Of a stretch of 56,219 bases of DNA, positions 16,195-25,049 are shown one piece after another. The translations under genes were made by a program, and so were the position numbers. The stretch lies in NCBI GenBank assembly GCA_043778255.1, contig JAYWGN010000069.1:1-56219 (forward strand). The letters run 5' to 3'. Position 1 is the first letter of the stretch; each line of letters begins with the position of its first letter. The notes beneath the pieces were generated by a model. That model saw only the letters and a list, made by a program, of their open reading frames with translations. It ran no database searches and had not been told where the DNA came from. The stretch comes from JAYWGN01 sp043778255 (GTDB lineage: Bacteria; Bacteroidota; Bacteroidia; Chitinophagales; Chitinophagaceae).

Positions 16195-16569
16195 ATGAAA
16201 AAAATTACCATCCTTCTCGTTTTAATTGCTACTACATTATTTATTAATAATAGTATAAATGCAAATGACATTTCAAAAACTTTATTACTTAACGATGGCA
16301 TAAAGATTACACTTAAAAATAATAGCCTGCTACCTCGTAAAGTAACCCTTATAAGTTATAAACCTAGTGATAATGGTAGTAATGGTACTAATGGTTTTAT
16401 ACTGTTGCCTACTGCAACAAAATCATTTACATTCCCTATTGGTACAAAATTATACTTAGCCAATAGTGAGCAAGTAAATACAGTAATGAGTGGTAAAAAA
16501 ATTACCGACGAAGTTCCTTTTTTGGTAGTGAAGGCTGAAGATGAAAACAAAACATTTAAAATTAACTAA
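16195..16569 (+). CDS. Small secreted protein, unrecognised
   Basis: 124 residues with a clear signal peptide (MKKITILLVLIATTLFINN...NA, about residues 1-24). The mature part is beta-strand-like: LNDGIKITLKNNSLLPRKVTLISY, a Gly/Asn turn, FTFPIGTKLYLAN. No family recognised. It lies 23 bp upstream of a TonB-dependent receptor-like protein on the same strand, so it may be a surface or periplasmic partner of that receptor. Confidence 0.75.
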   Translation: MKKITILLVLIATTLFINNSINANDISKTLLLNDGIKITLKNNSLLPRKVTLISYKPSDNGSNGTNGFILLPTATKSFTFPIGTKLYLANSEQVNTVMSGKKITDEVPFLVVKAEDENKTFKIN

Positions 16570-16592
16570 AAACAATTCAATAACATTTTACT

Positions 16593-18770
16593 ATGAAAAA
16601 TATATTACTAGTATTCACCATTTTATTTGCACGTAGTGCAAATGCACAAACTATAAAAAAAGATACTACCGTAAAAAAAATAAAACAAGAACAGGCAACC
16701 GTAGTAGCTAAGCGACCTTACATAGAGCAGCAAATAGATAAAACAATAATGAATGTACAAACTGATATAAATGCTGCTACTAATAATGCTTTTGAAATAT
16801 TGCAAAAAGCACCTGGCGTTACTATTACTAGCGAAGATGCAATAAATATGAGTGGCAAAGCTGGTGTAAATATATTAATAGATGGGCGACCTACACAAAT
16901 GAGTAATAGAGAGTTAGCTAATTATTTAAAAACGCTACCAGGTAATACTATTGATAAAATAGAATTGATAACAAACCCTAGTAGCAAATACGATGCTCAG
17001 GGTAATGCAGGCATTATAAATATACGATTGAAAAAAAATAAAATTAAAGGAACTAATGGAAGTGTAAACTTAGGCTACACACAAAGTACCCACCACCGTA
17101 CCAATGTTGGGGTTACACTAAACCACCGTAATAATAAAATTAATATATTCGGCAATGCCAATGCTAGTAATGGTTTGCAGCACACACAAGGGTATATTAA
17201 CCGTAATGTTACTGTGGGTACAGTTACCAAATCTTTTTTAAACAATACTACCGATATTGACAAATTTGCCCATTATAACTTACGTACAGGGTTGGATTAT
17301 TATGCCAATAAAAAAAATACATTTGGATTATTGGTAAATGTAAATAAAGATAAAACACCCTTTAACACACCTGGTAGTACACTTATAGGTAGCAACAATA
17401 AAATAGACTCCTCTTTGCAAACTACTAATGATAATGTGTATAAAACTGGTAGGTTAAATACCAACCTTAACTATAAATACGAAGATACCCTTGGTACAGA
17501 ACTTACTGTAGATGCCGATTATACCAACTTTAGCAATACCAACCTTACCCAATTAGGAACTACTTATTACGATAATACCAAAACAAAATATAACTACACC
17601 GCCAACAATTTGGATGTGGCTACTACCATACATTTGTATGCACTTAAAGCTGACTACACCAAACAATTAAAAAAGTTACAAGCCAAAATAGAGGCTGGTG
17701 TAAAGTGGAGTACCGTACAAACCAATAATAACTTATACGCTACAACCCTTACTGGTACTGCTATGAAAGCCGATACTGGGCGGAGTAATCAATTTATATA
17801 CAACGAAAATGTATTGGCTGCTTATGGTAATTATTACAAAAAAATAAAAAAAATAGAATTTCAAATTGGTGTAAGGGTAGAAAAATCAATGGTTACTGGC
17901 ACTTCAATAGACTTAGCCAAAAAGCAAATAAATAACCCCGATACTAGTTATATCAACTTGTTTCCTACGGCATTTTTTGGTTATAAAATAAATGCTAACA
18001 ACCAACTAGCACTAAGCTACAGTAAGCGAATAAACCGCCCTAACTACCAAAGCCTTAACCCATTTGAAACCATATACGATATATACACAAGTGAAAAAGG
18101 AAACCCTTACCTAAAGCCACAATACACCAATAATATAGAGGCTAAGTATAGTTACAAGTATGCACTTAATGTAGCCTTAGGGTACAACCACACAAAGGAT
18201 TACAGCCAAACCATAACAAGGCAAATAGGGCAACTTACTACAGCAACCACCGATAATATTGGCACACTCGATAATGCTTACATTAACATTGGTACACCAC
18301 TACCCATTACCAAATGGTGGGAAGGTTATGTAAACGTAACAGGCTTTTACAACCATTACAAAGGCACACTGCCCGACGGGTTGCTTAACCAAAAAGTAGT
18401 AGGCTTAAGTTATTACTTTCAACATAACTTTAAGCTAGGCAAAGGGTGGAACACACAATTTAGCAGTTGGTTTAATGCAGGTACCAAAGAGGCTATATTT
18501 ACAACTAAATGGTTAGGTAGTTTTGATTTTGGAGTTAAAAAATCATTACTTAAAGATAAAATAATCATTCGCCTTGGGGTGTTGGATATATTTAATACCC
18601 AACGTTGGAATCAAACGGTACAATTTGCCAATATGGATTTTGAGTATAACCGTAAGTGGGAAAGTAGAGGAGTACGTTTACAATTAAGTTATAACTTTGG
18701 CAAAACTAAATACCAAGCAAGAGATAGAGATACCAATAAAGATGCCGAGAGAATAAAAACAAAACAATAA
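16593..18770 (+). CDS. TonB-dependent receptor-like outer-membrane beta-barrel protein
   Basis: 725 residues with a signal peptide ending SANAQ (about residue 19). Plug-like region: ATVVAKRPYIEQQIDKTIMN, ILQKAPGVTI, GVNILIDGRPT, IDKIELITNPSSKYDAQGNA and GIINIRLKK. Then a long barrel rich in Asn/Tyr with INRPNYQSLNPF and LKPQYTNNIEAKY, typical of the Bacteroidota outer-membrane beta-barrel family. The N-terminal carboxypeptidase-like repeat usual for many such receptors is absent, so it is a short form. Substrate unknown; it likely works with the small secreted protein upstream. Confidence 0.88.
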   Translation: MKNILLVFTILFARSANAQTIKKDTTVKKIKQEQATVVAKRPYIEQQIDKTIMNVQTDINAATNNAFEILQKAPGVTITSEDAINMSGKAGVNILIDGRPTQMSNRELANYLKTLPGNTIDKIELITNPSSKYDAQGNAGIINIRLKKNKIKGTNGSVNLGYTQSTHHRTNVGVTLNHRNNKINIFGNANASNGLQHTQGYINRNVTVGTVTKSFLNNTTDIDKFAHYNLRTGLDYYANKKNTFGLLVNVNKDKTPFNTPGSTLIGSNNKIDSSLQTTNDNVYKTGRLNTNLNYKYEDTLGTELTVDADYTNFSNTNLTQLGTTYYDNTKTKYNYTANNLDVATTIHLYALKADYTKQLKKLQAKIEAGVKWSTVQTNNNLYATTLTGTAMKADTGRSNQFIYNENVLAAYGNYYKKIKKIEFQIGVRVEKSMVTGTSIDLAKKQINNPDTSYINLFPTAFFGYKINANNQLALSYSKRINRPNYQSLNPFETIYDIYTSEKGNPYLKPQYTNNIEAKYSYKYALNVALGYNHTKDYSQTITRQIGQLTTATTDNIGTLDNAYINIGTPLPITKWWEGYVNVTGFYNHYKGTLPDGLLNQKVVGLSYYFQHNFKLGKGWNTQFSSWFNAGTKEAIFTTKWLGSFDFGVKKSLLKDKIIIRLGVLDIFNTQRWNQTVQFANMDFEYNRKWESRGVRLQLSYNFGKTKYQARDRDTNKDAERIKTKQ

Positions 18771-18856
18771 TTGACAATTGACAATGAATAATTGATAATG
18801 AAAACCTAAAACCTAAAACCTAAAATCAAAAATCACAAAATCATAAACATAAACAG
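18771..18856. repeat. Low-complexity repeat of TTGACAATGA and AAACCT types
   Basis: Between the receptor and the AraC gene lie TTGACAA/TGACAATG/TTGATAATG units followed by three copies of the 7-mer ACCTAAA and AATCA-type variants. It has no coding sense and resembles in style the repeat at 9135-9350 (short unit, drifted copies). Confidence 0.7.
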
Positions 18857-18857
18857 G

Positions 18858-20081
18858 ATGCAATTTAATTTCAATATTTACAGTTCGCTATTACTCATAT
18901 TTTTTGTACATGGTTTGGTATATGCTATACTACTATTACGTAAGGGTATGGTTAATGAAACACCCGCTGAGAAATGGTTAGCCACATTTTTGCTACTATG
19001 TATTATGCACATTGCCCCTTGGATGTTGGGCTTTGCAGGTTGGTACGATAATCAACCTTATCGTCAAATAATGTTTTATATTCCTTTTCAAAACTTACTC
19101 TTTATTGGGCCAGTTATTTATTTTTATATTCAAAGCTTATTAAACCCTGCATTTAGGTTTGGTAAGCAGCAATGGCTGCATTTAGTACCTGGCATATTGT
19201 ACTTATTATACAATGTAGTAATGGTAGTAGCTGATAAATTAGTGTTGGCCAATATTTATTTTTATGCTGATGGGCGAGACAAAGATTTTGATAATTGGTA
19301 CCAATACTTGGGCTTTTTTTCTATGCTATTTTATTTTATAATTAGCTTAAAATATTATACAATGTACCGTAAGCTTATGGTACAGGTTATTAGCTATGCC
19401 GATGTTACTTTGTTTAAATGGATACGTAATTTTTTAGTTGCTTTTTTAACTATGTTGGTGGTAAAGTTGTTGTTTACCCTAGCAAGTAACATACCAGCTT
19501 TTCAACACTTGGATTATGTTGGTCCGTGGTGGGAGTACCTAACCTTTGCCATTATATTTTACTACATAGCCATTACTGGTATGAGTAATGCTATACATAC
19601 CAAAGTTAGTTTTAGGTTAAATGCACTAGGCAACAACACAGTATACTTATTGCAAAATGTAAATACACTTGCCAATACAATTATAGACGATGCAGAAGTT
19701 ATTGTAATAGAAAATGATACAAAAACAACCTATAAAAATGAGGAGAATTTACTAGCAGAATGGAAGCCTAAAATAATTGCATTTGTGCAACATGCAAAGG
19801 CTTATGAAGATGCTGAGTTGTCGCTAACCCAAGTGGCTAGGGCATTACAAACTAATCCGTCCATAATATCCAAAGTTATTAACCAAGGCTTTCAACTTAA
19901 CTTTAATGACTTTATAAATAAGTACAGAATAGAAGCCGTAAAGGAAAAACTAGCAGCTGGTGAGCAAAAAAAACAAACACTATTAGGCATTGCTTACGAT
20001 TGTGGGTTTAATAGCAAAGCCACATTTAACAGAGCCTTTAAAAAGTTTACTAACGTAGTTCCTAAAGACTGGGTTGCTTAA
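18858..20081 (+). CDS. AraC-family regulator with an N-terminal membrane sensor domain
   Basis: 407 residues. About seven hydrophobic segments fill residues 8-255 (for example SLLLIFFVHGLVYAILL, WLATFLLLCIMHIAPWML, YLTFAIIFYYIAITGM), then a linker and an AraC-type pair of helix-turn-helices from about 295: LTQVARALQTNPSIISKVIN and LLGIAYDCGFNSKATFNRAF with the terminal KKFTNVVPKDW. Such membrane-bound AraC regulators are common in Bacteroidota and probably pass a membrane signal directly to DNA. It follows the receptor gene and may control it; that is inference. Confidence 0.92.
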   Translation: MQFNFNIYSSLLLIFFVHGLVYAILLLRKGMVNETPAEKWLATFLLLCIMHIAPWMLGFAGWYDNQPYRQIMFYIPFQNLLFIGPVIYFYIQSLLNPAFRFGKQQWLHLVPGILYLLYNVVMVVADKLVLANIYFYADGRDKDFDNWYQYLGFFSMLFYFIISLKYYTMYRKLMVQVISYADVTLFKWIRNFLVAFLTMLVVKLLFTLASNIPAFQHLDYVGPWWEYLTFAIIFYYIAITGMSNAIHTKVSFRLNALGNNTVYLLQNVNTLANTIIDDAEVIVIENDTKTTYKNEENLLAEWKPKIIAFVQHAKAYEDAELSLTQVARALQTNPSIISKVINQGFQLNFNDFINKYRIEAVKEKLAAGEQKKQTLLGIAYDCGFNSKATFNRAFKKFTNVVPKDWVA

Positions 20082-20119
20082 ATTACTACAACCCTTTAGC
20101 CATACAAATATTTTTTATA

Positions 20120-20127
20120 TACATTTG
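20120..20127 (+). promoter_or_regulatory. Candidate -7 element of murI giving a leaderless transcript
   Basis: TACATTTG fits TAnnTTTG and lies 5 bp before the murI ATG, so transcription would start at or next to the start codon. I do not see a TTG at the right -33 distance. Confidence 0.35.
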
Positions 20128-20131
20128 TACT

Positions 20132-20959
20132 ATGCAAACTAAAGGTGCAATAGGAGTATTTGATTCGGGGTATGGTGGCCTAACCGTACTAAAGGAAATG
20201 GTACAGTTACTACCACAGTATAACTTTATTTATTTGGGCGATAATGCAAGGTCGCCTTACGGTACACGAAGCTTTGAAACTGTGTACCAATACACTTTAC
20301 AGTGTGTAACCAAACTATTTGCAATGGGTTGCCCGTTGGTAATATTGGCTTGCAATACAGCATCGGCTAAGGCATTACGTACTATACAACAACACGACTT
20401 ACCTGCCCTTAACAATACTAATAGAGTGCTAGGTGTTATACGCCCAACTGCCGAGGTTATAAGCAGCTACACCGCTACTAACCATATAGGTATAATGGCT
20501 ACAGTAGGCACTGTGGTAAGCAATAGTTACCCTATGGAAATACAAAAACAAAATGCTAACATACAAGTACACCAGCAAGGTTGCCCAATGCTAGTACCCC
20601 TAATTGAGAACATGGAGTACCAGAATGAGGCTGCTAATTACTTTGTAAAAAAATACGTGGATGCCTTACTAGCAAAGCATAGTAGTATAGATACGGTGCT
20701 GCTAGCCTGTACACATTACCCTATACTAATGGAACAAATAAAAAATTATTTACCCAACTCAATAACTGTACTTACACAAGGCAATATAGTAGCCAACAGC
20801 TTAGCTAACTACTTACAACGCCATACTGAATTAGATAATAGATTACTAAAAAATAGTATTCGCCAATTTTACACAACCGATGCTGTGGCAGATTTTGAAA
20901 GCCATGCTACCCTATTTTTTGGCGAAGCCATTAAAGCTAACCACCTTAGTCTAGTATAG
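20132..20959 (+). CDS. murI: Glutamate racemase
   Basis: 275 residues. GVFDSGYGGLTVL with Asp11-Ser12, LGDNARSPYG, Cys74 in LACNTASAKAL and Cys193 in LLACTHYPIL, with His195: the two-Cys active site of glutamate racemase. It interconverts L- and D-glutamate for peptidoglycan synthesis in the cytoplasm. The 3' end overlaps the convergent metH gene by 14 bp. Confidence 0.97.
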   Translation: MQTKGAIGVFDSGYGGLTVLKEMVQLLPQYNFIYLGDNARSPYGTRSFETVYQYTLQCVTKLFAMGCPLVILACNTASAKALRTIQQHDLPALNNTNRVLGVIRPTAEVISSYTATNHIGIMATVGTVVSNSYPMEIQKQNANIQVHQQGCPMLVPLIENMEYQNEAANYFVKKYVDALLAKHSSIDTVLLACTHYPILMEQIKNYLPNSITVLTQGNIVANSLANYLQRHTELDNRLLKNSIRQFYTTDAVADFESHATLFFGEAIKANHLSLV

Positions 20960-23900
20960 GGCGTAGCCAACGAGTGGCAGTTTCTAAGTTCATATTTTTA
21001 CGAGTAGCGTAATCATTTAATTGGTCTTTATCTATTTTGCCTACACCAAAGTATTTGCTATTAGGCTGTGCAATGTACCAGCCACATACACTACTAGCGG
21101 GGTACATAGCTAACGATTCGGTAAGCATAATACCTGTAGCAGCTTCGCCACCAAGTAAGTCAAATAATTTGTACTTTTCCGTATGATCGGGGCAGGCTGG
21201 GTAACCCGGTGCTGGCCTTATGCCAGTATATATTTCTTTAATTAAGTCTTCGTTGCTTAGGCTTAGCTCAGCTTCGTAACCCCAGTATTGGGTACGTACT
21301 TTGAGGTGTAGGTATTCGGCAAATGCCTCTACAAGCCTATCTGCTAGGGCTTGTAGCATTATTTTATTATAATCATCAAGGTCAGCTTCAAACTTTTTTA
21401 TGTGGGGCTCTATACCTTGTATGGTTACGGAGAAAGCACCGAGGTAGTCAGCCCCCCAACCTCCCAAGGGGGGATTGGGGTGAGATACTGTGTTGTCAAT
21501 AACAGGTTTTAGTGCAGTTTTTTCGCCTAAGGTATTATTAACATTTTCTGTTTTTGTTTGGTTTTCTTGCTCTTGTTTCTCTTTATTTAACTTAATCGGT
21601 TTTATAAAATCGGCAAGTGATACATTTGGCTGCCCAGCACCTTTTATAGTTTGTTGCCGTAGGAACTCGAGGTTAATACAATTATAATTTCTTTGCAAAA
21701 TATCATTTGTTTCAATTATCTTTGTATCTAAGCCTTGAGCCTCGGTAGCATTTAATTGTGCGGATTGCCAGTCAAGGCTTTTTTGTTTGTTTTCATACAA
21801 CATTTCGCTTTTTTCTAAAAAATCAATCAAGGTAGCTTTTCTTGCATCATAAATAGTTACAATGTTATGCGATGTTCCAGTACTTAATTTTGCATTTGGT
21901 TCAATTACTATAATTAAAGTTCTATTCCCTTTTTTTGCATTAGTACCAATCACTAAACAATCATTATTACCCTTACAAATAAACCATGGTTGTAATATAT
22001 ATTCAGGTAAGTTTTTTATATCTATCTTATTTAATTGATGTTTACTAAATTTATTTCTAATTTTTGATTGCGATAATTTAATTGCTATATCTTTATTTAA
22101 ACCAACACTTTGCAATAATGAATTAGGGTTTGCAATGTTGTAAACAATATTTTTATAAACAATTTTATTACTATCAATCTTAATTGCATTATTAAAAGTT
22201 GAATTTAATTGGATATGAGCATTGTAAATACTTACTGTATCGGGTGCTGTTCTTGTAGCTTCCCAAAACCCTATTACACCTTTTGGGGTAAGCCAGTTTT
22301 CGTTTATAACTACGTCTAACAAAGCATTTGCATCGTTATATAATTTAGTAGCAGCATCACCTACCACCTCATCAGTAAGTATAGCAGGGTAGTTGCCGTG
22401 TAGTTCCCAACTTATAAAAAACGGTTTCCAATCTATATAAGACCTTATATCAGCTAAGGTTACATTGTCTATAGCTTTTGTACCAGTAAATGTGGGTTGG
22501 GTAGGTGTATAATTATCCCAATCAATTACACTATTATTTTTTTGAGCAGCTGCAAAAGGCAAAAAGTTTTTAGCTACTTTTCTGTTAGCAAAATCAATTG
22601 CTAATTTCTCATATTCTGTTTTTATATTTTCCAAATAATTGCCTTTGGTTTCTTTATTAAGTAGCGTACTAGCCACGGTTACACTACGGCTAGCATCTAA
22701 TACATGTACTACGCCGTTATCATATTTTTCGGCAATTTTTACGGCAGTATGCATACGGCTAGTAGTAGCACCACCTATAAGCAAGGGTTGCTTCATATTA
22801 CGCCTTTTCATTTCGTTGGCTATATGTACCATTTCATCTAGCGATGGGGTTATTAATCCACTAAGGCCAATTATATCTACTTGTTCTTTTTCGGCAGCAT
22901 CTAATATTTTATCGGCACTTACCATTACACCAAGGTCTATTATGGTATAGCCATTACAACCCAATACCACACCCACTATATTTTTGCCAATATCGTGTAC
23001 ATCGCCTTTTACGGTAGCTAATAGTATTTTAGCCCCCCCACCCCCCAAGGGGGGATTTGGTGCAACAGCTTTAGAATTTGACAAATCATTTAATTTTAAA
23101 GTAATTTGATTTAATACTTCCTCAATATTTCCAAGCACTTCATCATTGGTAAATCTTATTACTTCAAATCCATTTTCATTTAACCAATTTGTTCTTTCTA
23201 TATCACTCGATTTGTTTTCGGGTAGTTGGTGTATAAGTCCATCCACTTCTATTACTAAGCCATATTCTATATTTGCAAAATCGGCAATATAACTACCAAT
23301 AATGTGTTGTCGCCTAAATTTATAATTTTCTAATTTTTTTCCACGAAGTGTTTCCCACAAAGCAGTTTCAGCAGGTGTGGCATTTTTTCTATTACTAGCA
23401 GCATAATCTTTTATTAACCCATACATAATAGGGTCGGCTGTTTGATAATCAAATGTTCTTTTTTCATTCAGGGTCTCACTAAGCCCCCCTTGGGGGGTTT
23501 GGGGGGCCGTTCTTTTTTCATTCAGGGTCTCACTAAGCCCCCCTTGGGGGGTTTGGGGGGCTTTCAATGCTTTTATATACGGGTCCAATACCGCCACACT
23601 TTTTTTCATTACTCTAGCACTTTTTACTACCTGTGGCAAAAACATTTTACCCGCCCCAAACAAATCCCCCACCTTATTCATACCTGCCATAAGTGGGCCT
23701 TCTATTACATCTAAGGGCTTAGCGTACTTCAACCTCGCCTCTTCCGTATCATCCTCTATATAATCGGTTATACCGTTTACCAGTGCATGTTCTAGCCTTT
23801 GTTCTACACTGAGCAATCGCCATTTTTCATCTTTTTCTATTACCTTACCTTTAGCTTTTACAGTTTCGGCAAACTGTATTAATTTTTCTGTAGCTTCATT

Positions 23901-24785
23901 ATTATCATTATTGCGGTTCAGTATTACATCTTCACACAGGTCTCTTAGGGTAGGTTCTATAAGGTCGTACACTGCCAGTTGGCCAGCATTTACAATGCCC
24001 ATATCCATACCATTATTTACAGCATAGTATAGGAACACACTGTGCATAGCTTCTCTTACATGCTCATTGCCCCTAAACGAAAATGAGAGGTTACTCACCC
24101 CACCACTTATTTTGGTAAGTGGCATTAGTTGTTTTATTTCTTTGGTAGCCTCTATAAAGTCAACGCCATAATTATTGTGTTCCTCTAAGCCAGTGGCTAC
24201 TGCAAATACGTTAGGGTCAAATATAATATCCTGTGGGTCAAAGCCCACCTGCTCCGTTAGTATTTTGTAAGCTCGGTGGCATATTTCTACCTTACGTTGC
24301 TTAGTATCGGCTTGGCCTACTTCGTCAAAAGCCATTACTATAACTGCTGCTCCATAACGGTTACAAAGTTTTGCTTGCTCTATAAATTTTGCCTCCCCTT
24401 CCTTCATACTTATGGAGTTTACAATGCATTTACCTTGTACACATTTAAGCCCAGCCTCTATTATTTCCCATTTGCTACTATCTATTACTAGTGGTATTTT
24501 AGCAATATCAGGTTCGCTTTGCATAAGGTTTACAAATGTTCGCATAGCCTCCACACCATCAAGTAGGGCATCGTCCATATTTACATCTATCATTTGAGCA
24601 CCGTTTTCTACCTGTTGCCTAGCTACACTCAATGCCGCTTCGTACTCACCATTCAATATTAGTTTAGCAAACTTTTTACTCCCCGTTACATTGGTACGTT
24701 CCCCTACATTTATAAAGTTAGTTTCGGGCCTTACTACTAGTGGTTCAAGTCCACTAAATCTGCTGTATGGTTTTATTGTTGTCAT
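20946..24785 (-). CDS. metH: Methionine synthase, cobalamin-binding subunit, with two in-frame inserted domains
   Basis: 1279 residues, about 380 longer than expected for this half of MetH. Order: pterin-binding domain (NFINVGERTNVTGSKKF near the start; IDVNMDDALLDG), cap domain (to about residue 408), an insert of about 177 residues with a DUF559 nuclease-like domain (409-585), the cobalamin Rossmann domain (GDVHDIGKN with the cobalt ligand His597; GLSGLITPSLDEM; LIGGATTS), the start of the activation domain (DWKPFFISWELHG), a second insert of about 180 residues (855-1036), then the rest of the activation domain (RPAPGYPACPDHTEK). The homocysteine domain is a separate gene just upstream. Catalyses methyl transfer from methyl-tetrahydrofolate to homocysteine. 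The frame is open throughout, so the inserts are tolerated or the protein is damaged. Confidence 0.93.
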   Translation of the reverse strand: MTTIKPYSRFSGLEPLVVRPETNFINVGERTNVTGSKKFAKLILNGEYEAALSVARQQVENGAQMIDVNMDDALLDGVEAMRTFVNLMQSEPDIAKIPLVIDSSKWEIIEAGLKCVQGKCIVNSISMKEGEAKFIEQAKLCNRYGAAVIVMAFDEVGQADTKQRKVEICHRAYKILTEQVGFDPQDIIFDPNVFAVATGLEEHNNYGVDFIEATKEIKQLMPLTKISGGVSNLSFSFRGNEHVREAMHSVFLYYAVNNGMDMGIVNAGQLAVYDLIEPTLRDLCEDVILNRNNDNNEATEKLIQFAETVKAKGKVIEKDEKWRLLSVEQRLEHALVNGITDYIEDDTEEARLKYAKPLDVIEGPLMAGMNKVGDLFGAGKMFLPQVVKSARVMKKSVAVLDPYIKALKAPQTPQGGLSETLNEKRTAPQTPQGGLSETLNEKRTFDYQTADPIMYGLIKDYAASNRKNATPAETALWETLRGKKLENYKFRRQHIIGSYIADFANIEYGLVIEVDGLIHQLPENKSSDIERTNWLNENGFEVIRFTNDEVLGNIEEVLNQITLKLNDLSNSKAVAPNPPLGGGGAKILLATVKGDVHDIGKNIVGVVLGCNGYTIIDLGVMVSADKILDAAEKEQVDIIGLSGLITPSLDEMVHIANEMKRRNMKQPLLIGGATTSRMHTAVKIAEKYDNGVVHVLDASRSVTVASTLLNKETKGNYLENIKTEYEKLAIDFANRKVAKNFLPFAAAQKNNSVIDWDNYTPTQPTFTGTKAIDNVTLADIRSYIDWKPFFISWELHGNYPAILTDEVVGDAATKLYNDANALLDVVINENWLTPKGVIGFWEATRTAPDTVSIYNAHIQLNSTFNNAIKIDSNKIVYKNIVYNIANPNSLLQSVGLNKDIAIKLSQSKIRNKFSKHQLNKIDIKNLPEYILQPWFICKGNNDCLVIGTNAKKGNRTLIIVIEPNAKLSTGTSHNIVTIYDARKATLIDFLEKSEMLYENKQKSLDWQSAQLNATEAQGLDTKIIETNDILQRNYNCINLEFLRQQTIKGAGQPNVSLADFIKPIKLNKEKQEQENQTKTENVNNTLGEKTALKPVIDNTVSHPNPPLGGWGADYLGAFSVTIQGIEPHIKKFEADLDDYNKIMLQALADRLVEAFAEYLHLKVRTQYWGYEAELSLSNEDLIKEIYTGIRPAPGYPACPDHTEKYKLFDLLGGEAATGIMLTESLAMYPASSVCGWYIAQPNSKYFGVGKIDKDQLNDYATRKNMNLETATRWLRPILD
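21450..21483. repeat. GC-rich CCCCCC/GGGGGG palindrome, copy 1 (in metH)
   Basis: A GCCCCCCAACCTCCC...AAGGGGGGATTGGGG arrangement within the coding frame of metH, read on the minus strand as HPNPPLGGWGA. One of five related copies in the two met genes. Confidence 0.85.
21677..22221 (-). mobile_element. Second in-frame insert in metH, MuF_C/PBECR nuclease-like
   Basis: Between SIYN and NLEFLRQQ of the activation domain the translation holds about 180 extra residues: SVGLNKDIAIKLSQSKI, FSKHQLNKIDIKNLPEYI, RTLIIVIEPN, HNIVTIYDARKATLIDFLEK, MLYENKQKSLDW. The order of an invariant-looking His, an LP..I..P turn, a beta-hairpin core, an IxxIY strand and LYxNKxK resembles the C-terminal nuclease-like domains of phage MuF proteins (PBECR clan). 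Recognition is from pattern memory, not a search. The GC-rich palindrome copy 1 lies about 195 bp beyond its 3' edge; its 5' edge has none. Confidence 0.45.
23031..23063. repeat. GC-rich palindrome, copy 2 (3' edge of the DUF559 insert)
   Basis: Cytosine runs followed by CCCCCCAAGGGGGG and ATTTGG; read on the minus strand as APNPPLGGGGA directly before the cobalamin domain (KILLATVKGD). It marks one edge of the DUF559 insert. Confidence 0.85.
23064..23454 (-). mobile_element. DUF559 (Vsr-like PD-(D/E)XK nuclease) domain inserted in frame in metH
   Basis: The translated segment has NRKNATPAETALWETLRGKK, ENYKFRRQHIIGSYIADF, GLVIEVDGLIHQLPENKSS and GFEVIRFTNDEVLGN: a complete DUF559 domain including the D...ExD catalytic pattern and the RRQH block. 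No methionine synthase has this between cap and cobalamin domains to my knowledge. It is bordered by GC-rich palindromes on both sides (copy 2 on one side, the 54-bp tandem pair on the other), so it looks like a selfish or repeat-associated unit that landed in frame. Confidence 0.8.
23455..23562. repeat. Tandem pair of a 54-bp unit with a GC-rich palindrome (copies 3 and 4)
   Basis: Two consecutive near-identical 54-bp units (23455-23508 and 23509-23562), each with CATTCAGGGTCTCACTAAG followed by CCCCCCTTGGGGGG and TTTGGGGGG. 54 bp is 18 codons, so the frame survives, and the protein carries APQTPQGGLSETLNEKRT twice. They form the 5' edge of the DUF559 insert. Confidence 0.9.
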
Positions 24786-24801
24786 GTTTATTATTTCTAT
24801 A

Positions 24802-25015
24802 AAGCTGCCTTCGGCATCTTTTTTTTTAAATTATTTTTTTGTTACCAGCTTAGTACTCCTATTAAGCTGCATTGGCGACGCTCCGTTCATCTACATCAAT
24901 GCTATTCAACAATTGATTTGCAGCTATCCTTTTCATTTTTCAATTTCCGAGACACTGTCTCGGATTTTCATTTTCTCAATCCATTTTCCCAATTTCCGCG
25001 ACACTGTCTCGGAAA
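24802..25015. repeat. Cluster of short palindromes between the two met genes
   Basis: The 264-bp gap holds TGCC-TTC-GGCA near 24807, a perfect TCCGAGACA-C-TGTCTCGGA at 24946-24964, and a near-copy TTTCCGCGACA-C-TGTCTCGGAAA at 24993-25015 with one mismatch. No coding sense. The two last copies are 47 bp apart and share the GACACTGTCTCGG core. As mRNA leader of metH they could fold into hairpins. Confidence 0.7.
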
Positions 25016-25049
25016 TCATTCCTTTATCTATAAGGGTTACAGGGCTACT

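Noticed and set aside
16059..16301. Minus-strand 80-residue ORF
   Set aside because: Overlaps the signal peptide of the plus-strand secreted protein and the orphan hairpin; no motif.
23442..23714. Plus-strand ORF with PPLGGLGG repeats
   Set aside because: Mirror of the palindrome-bearing metH segment; the minus strand encodes a recognisable enzyme.
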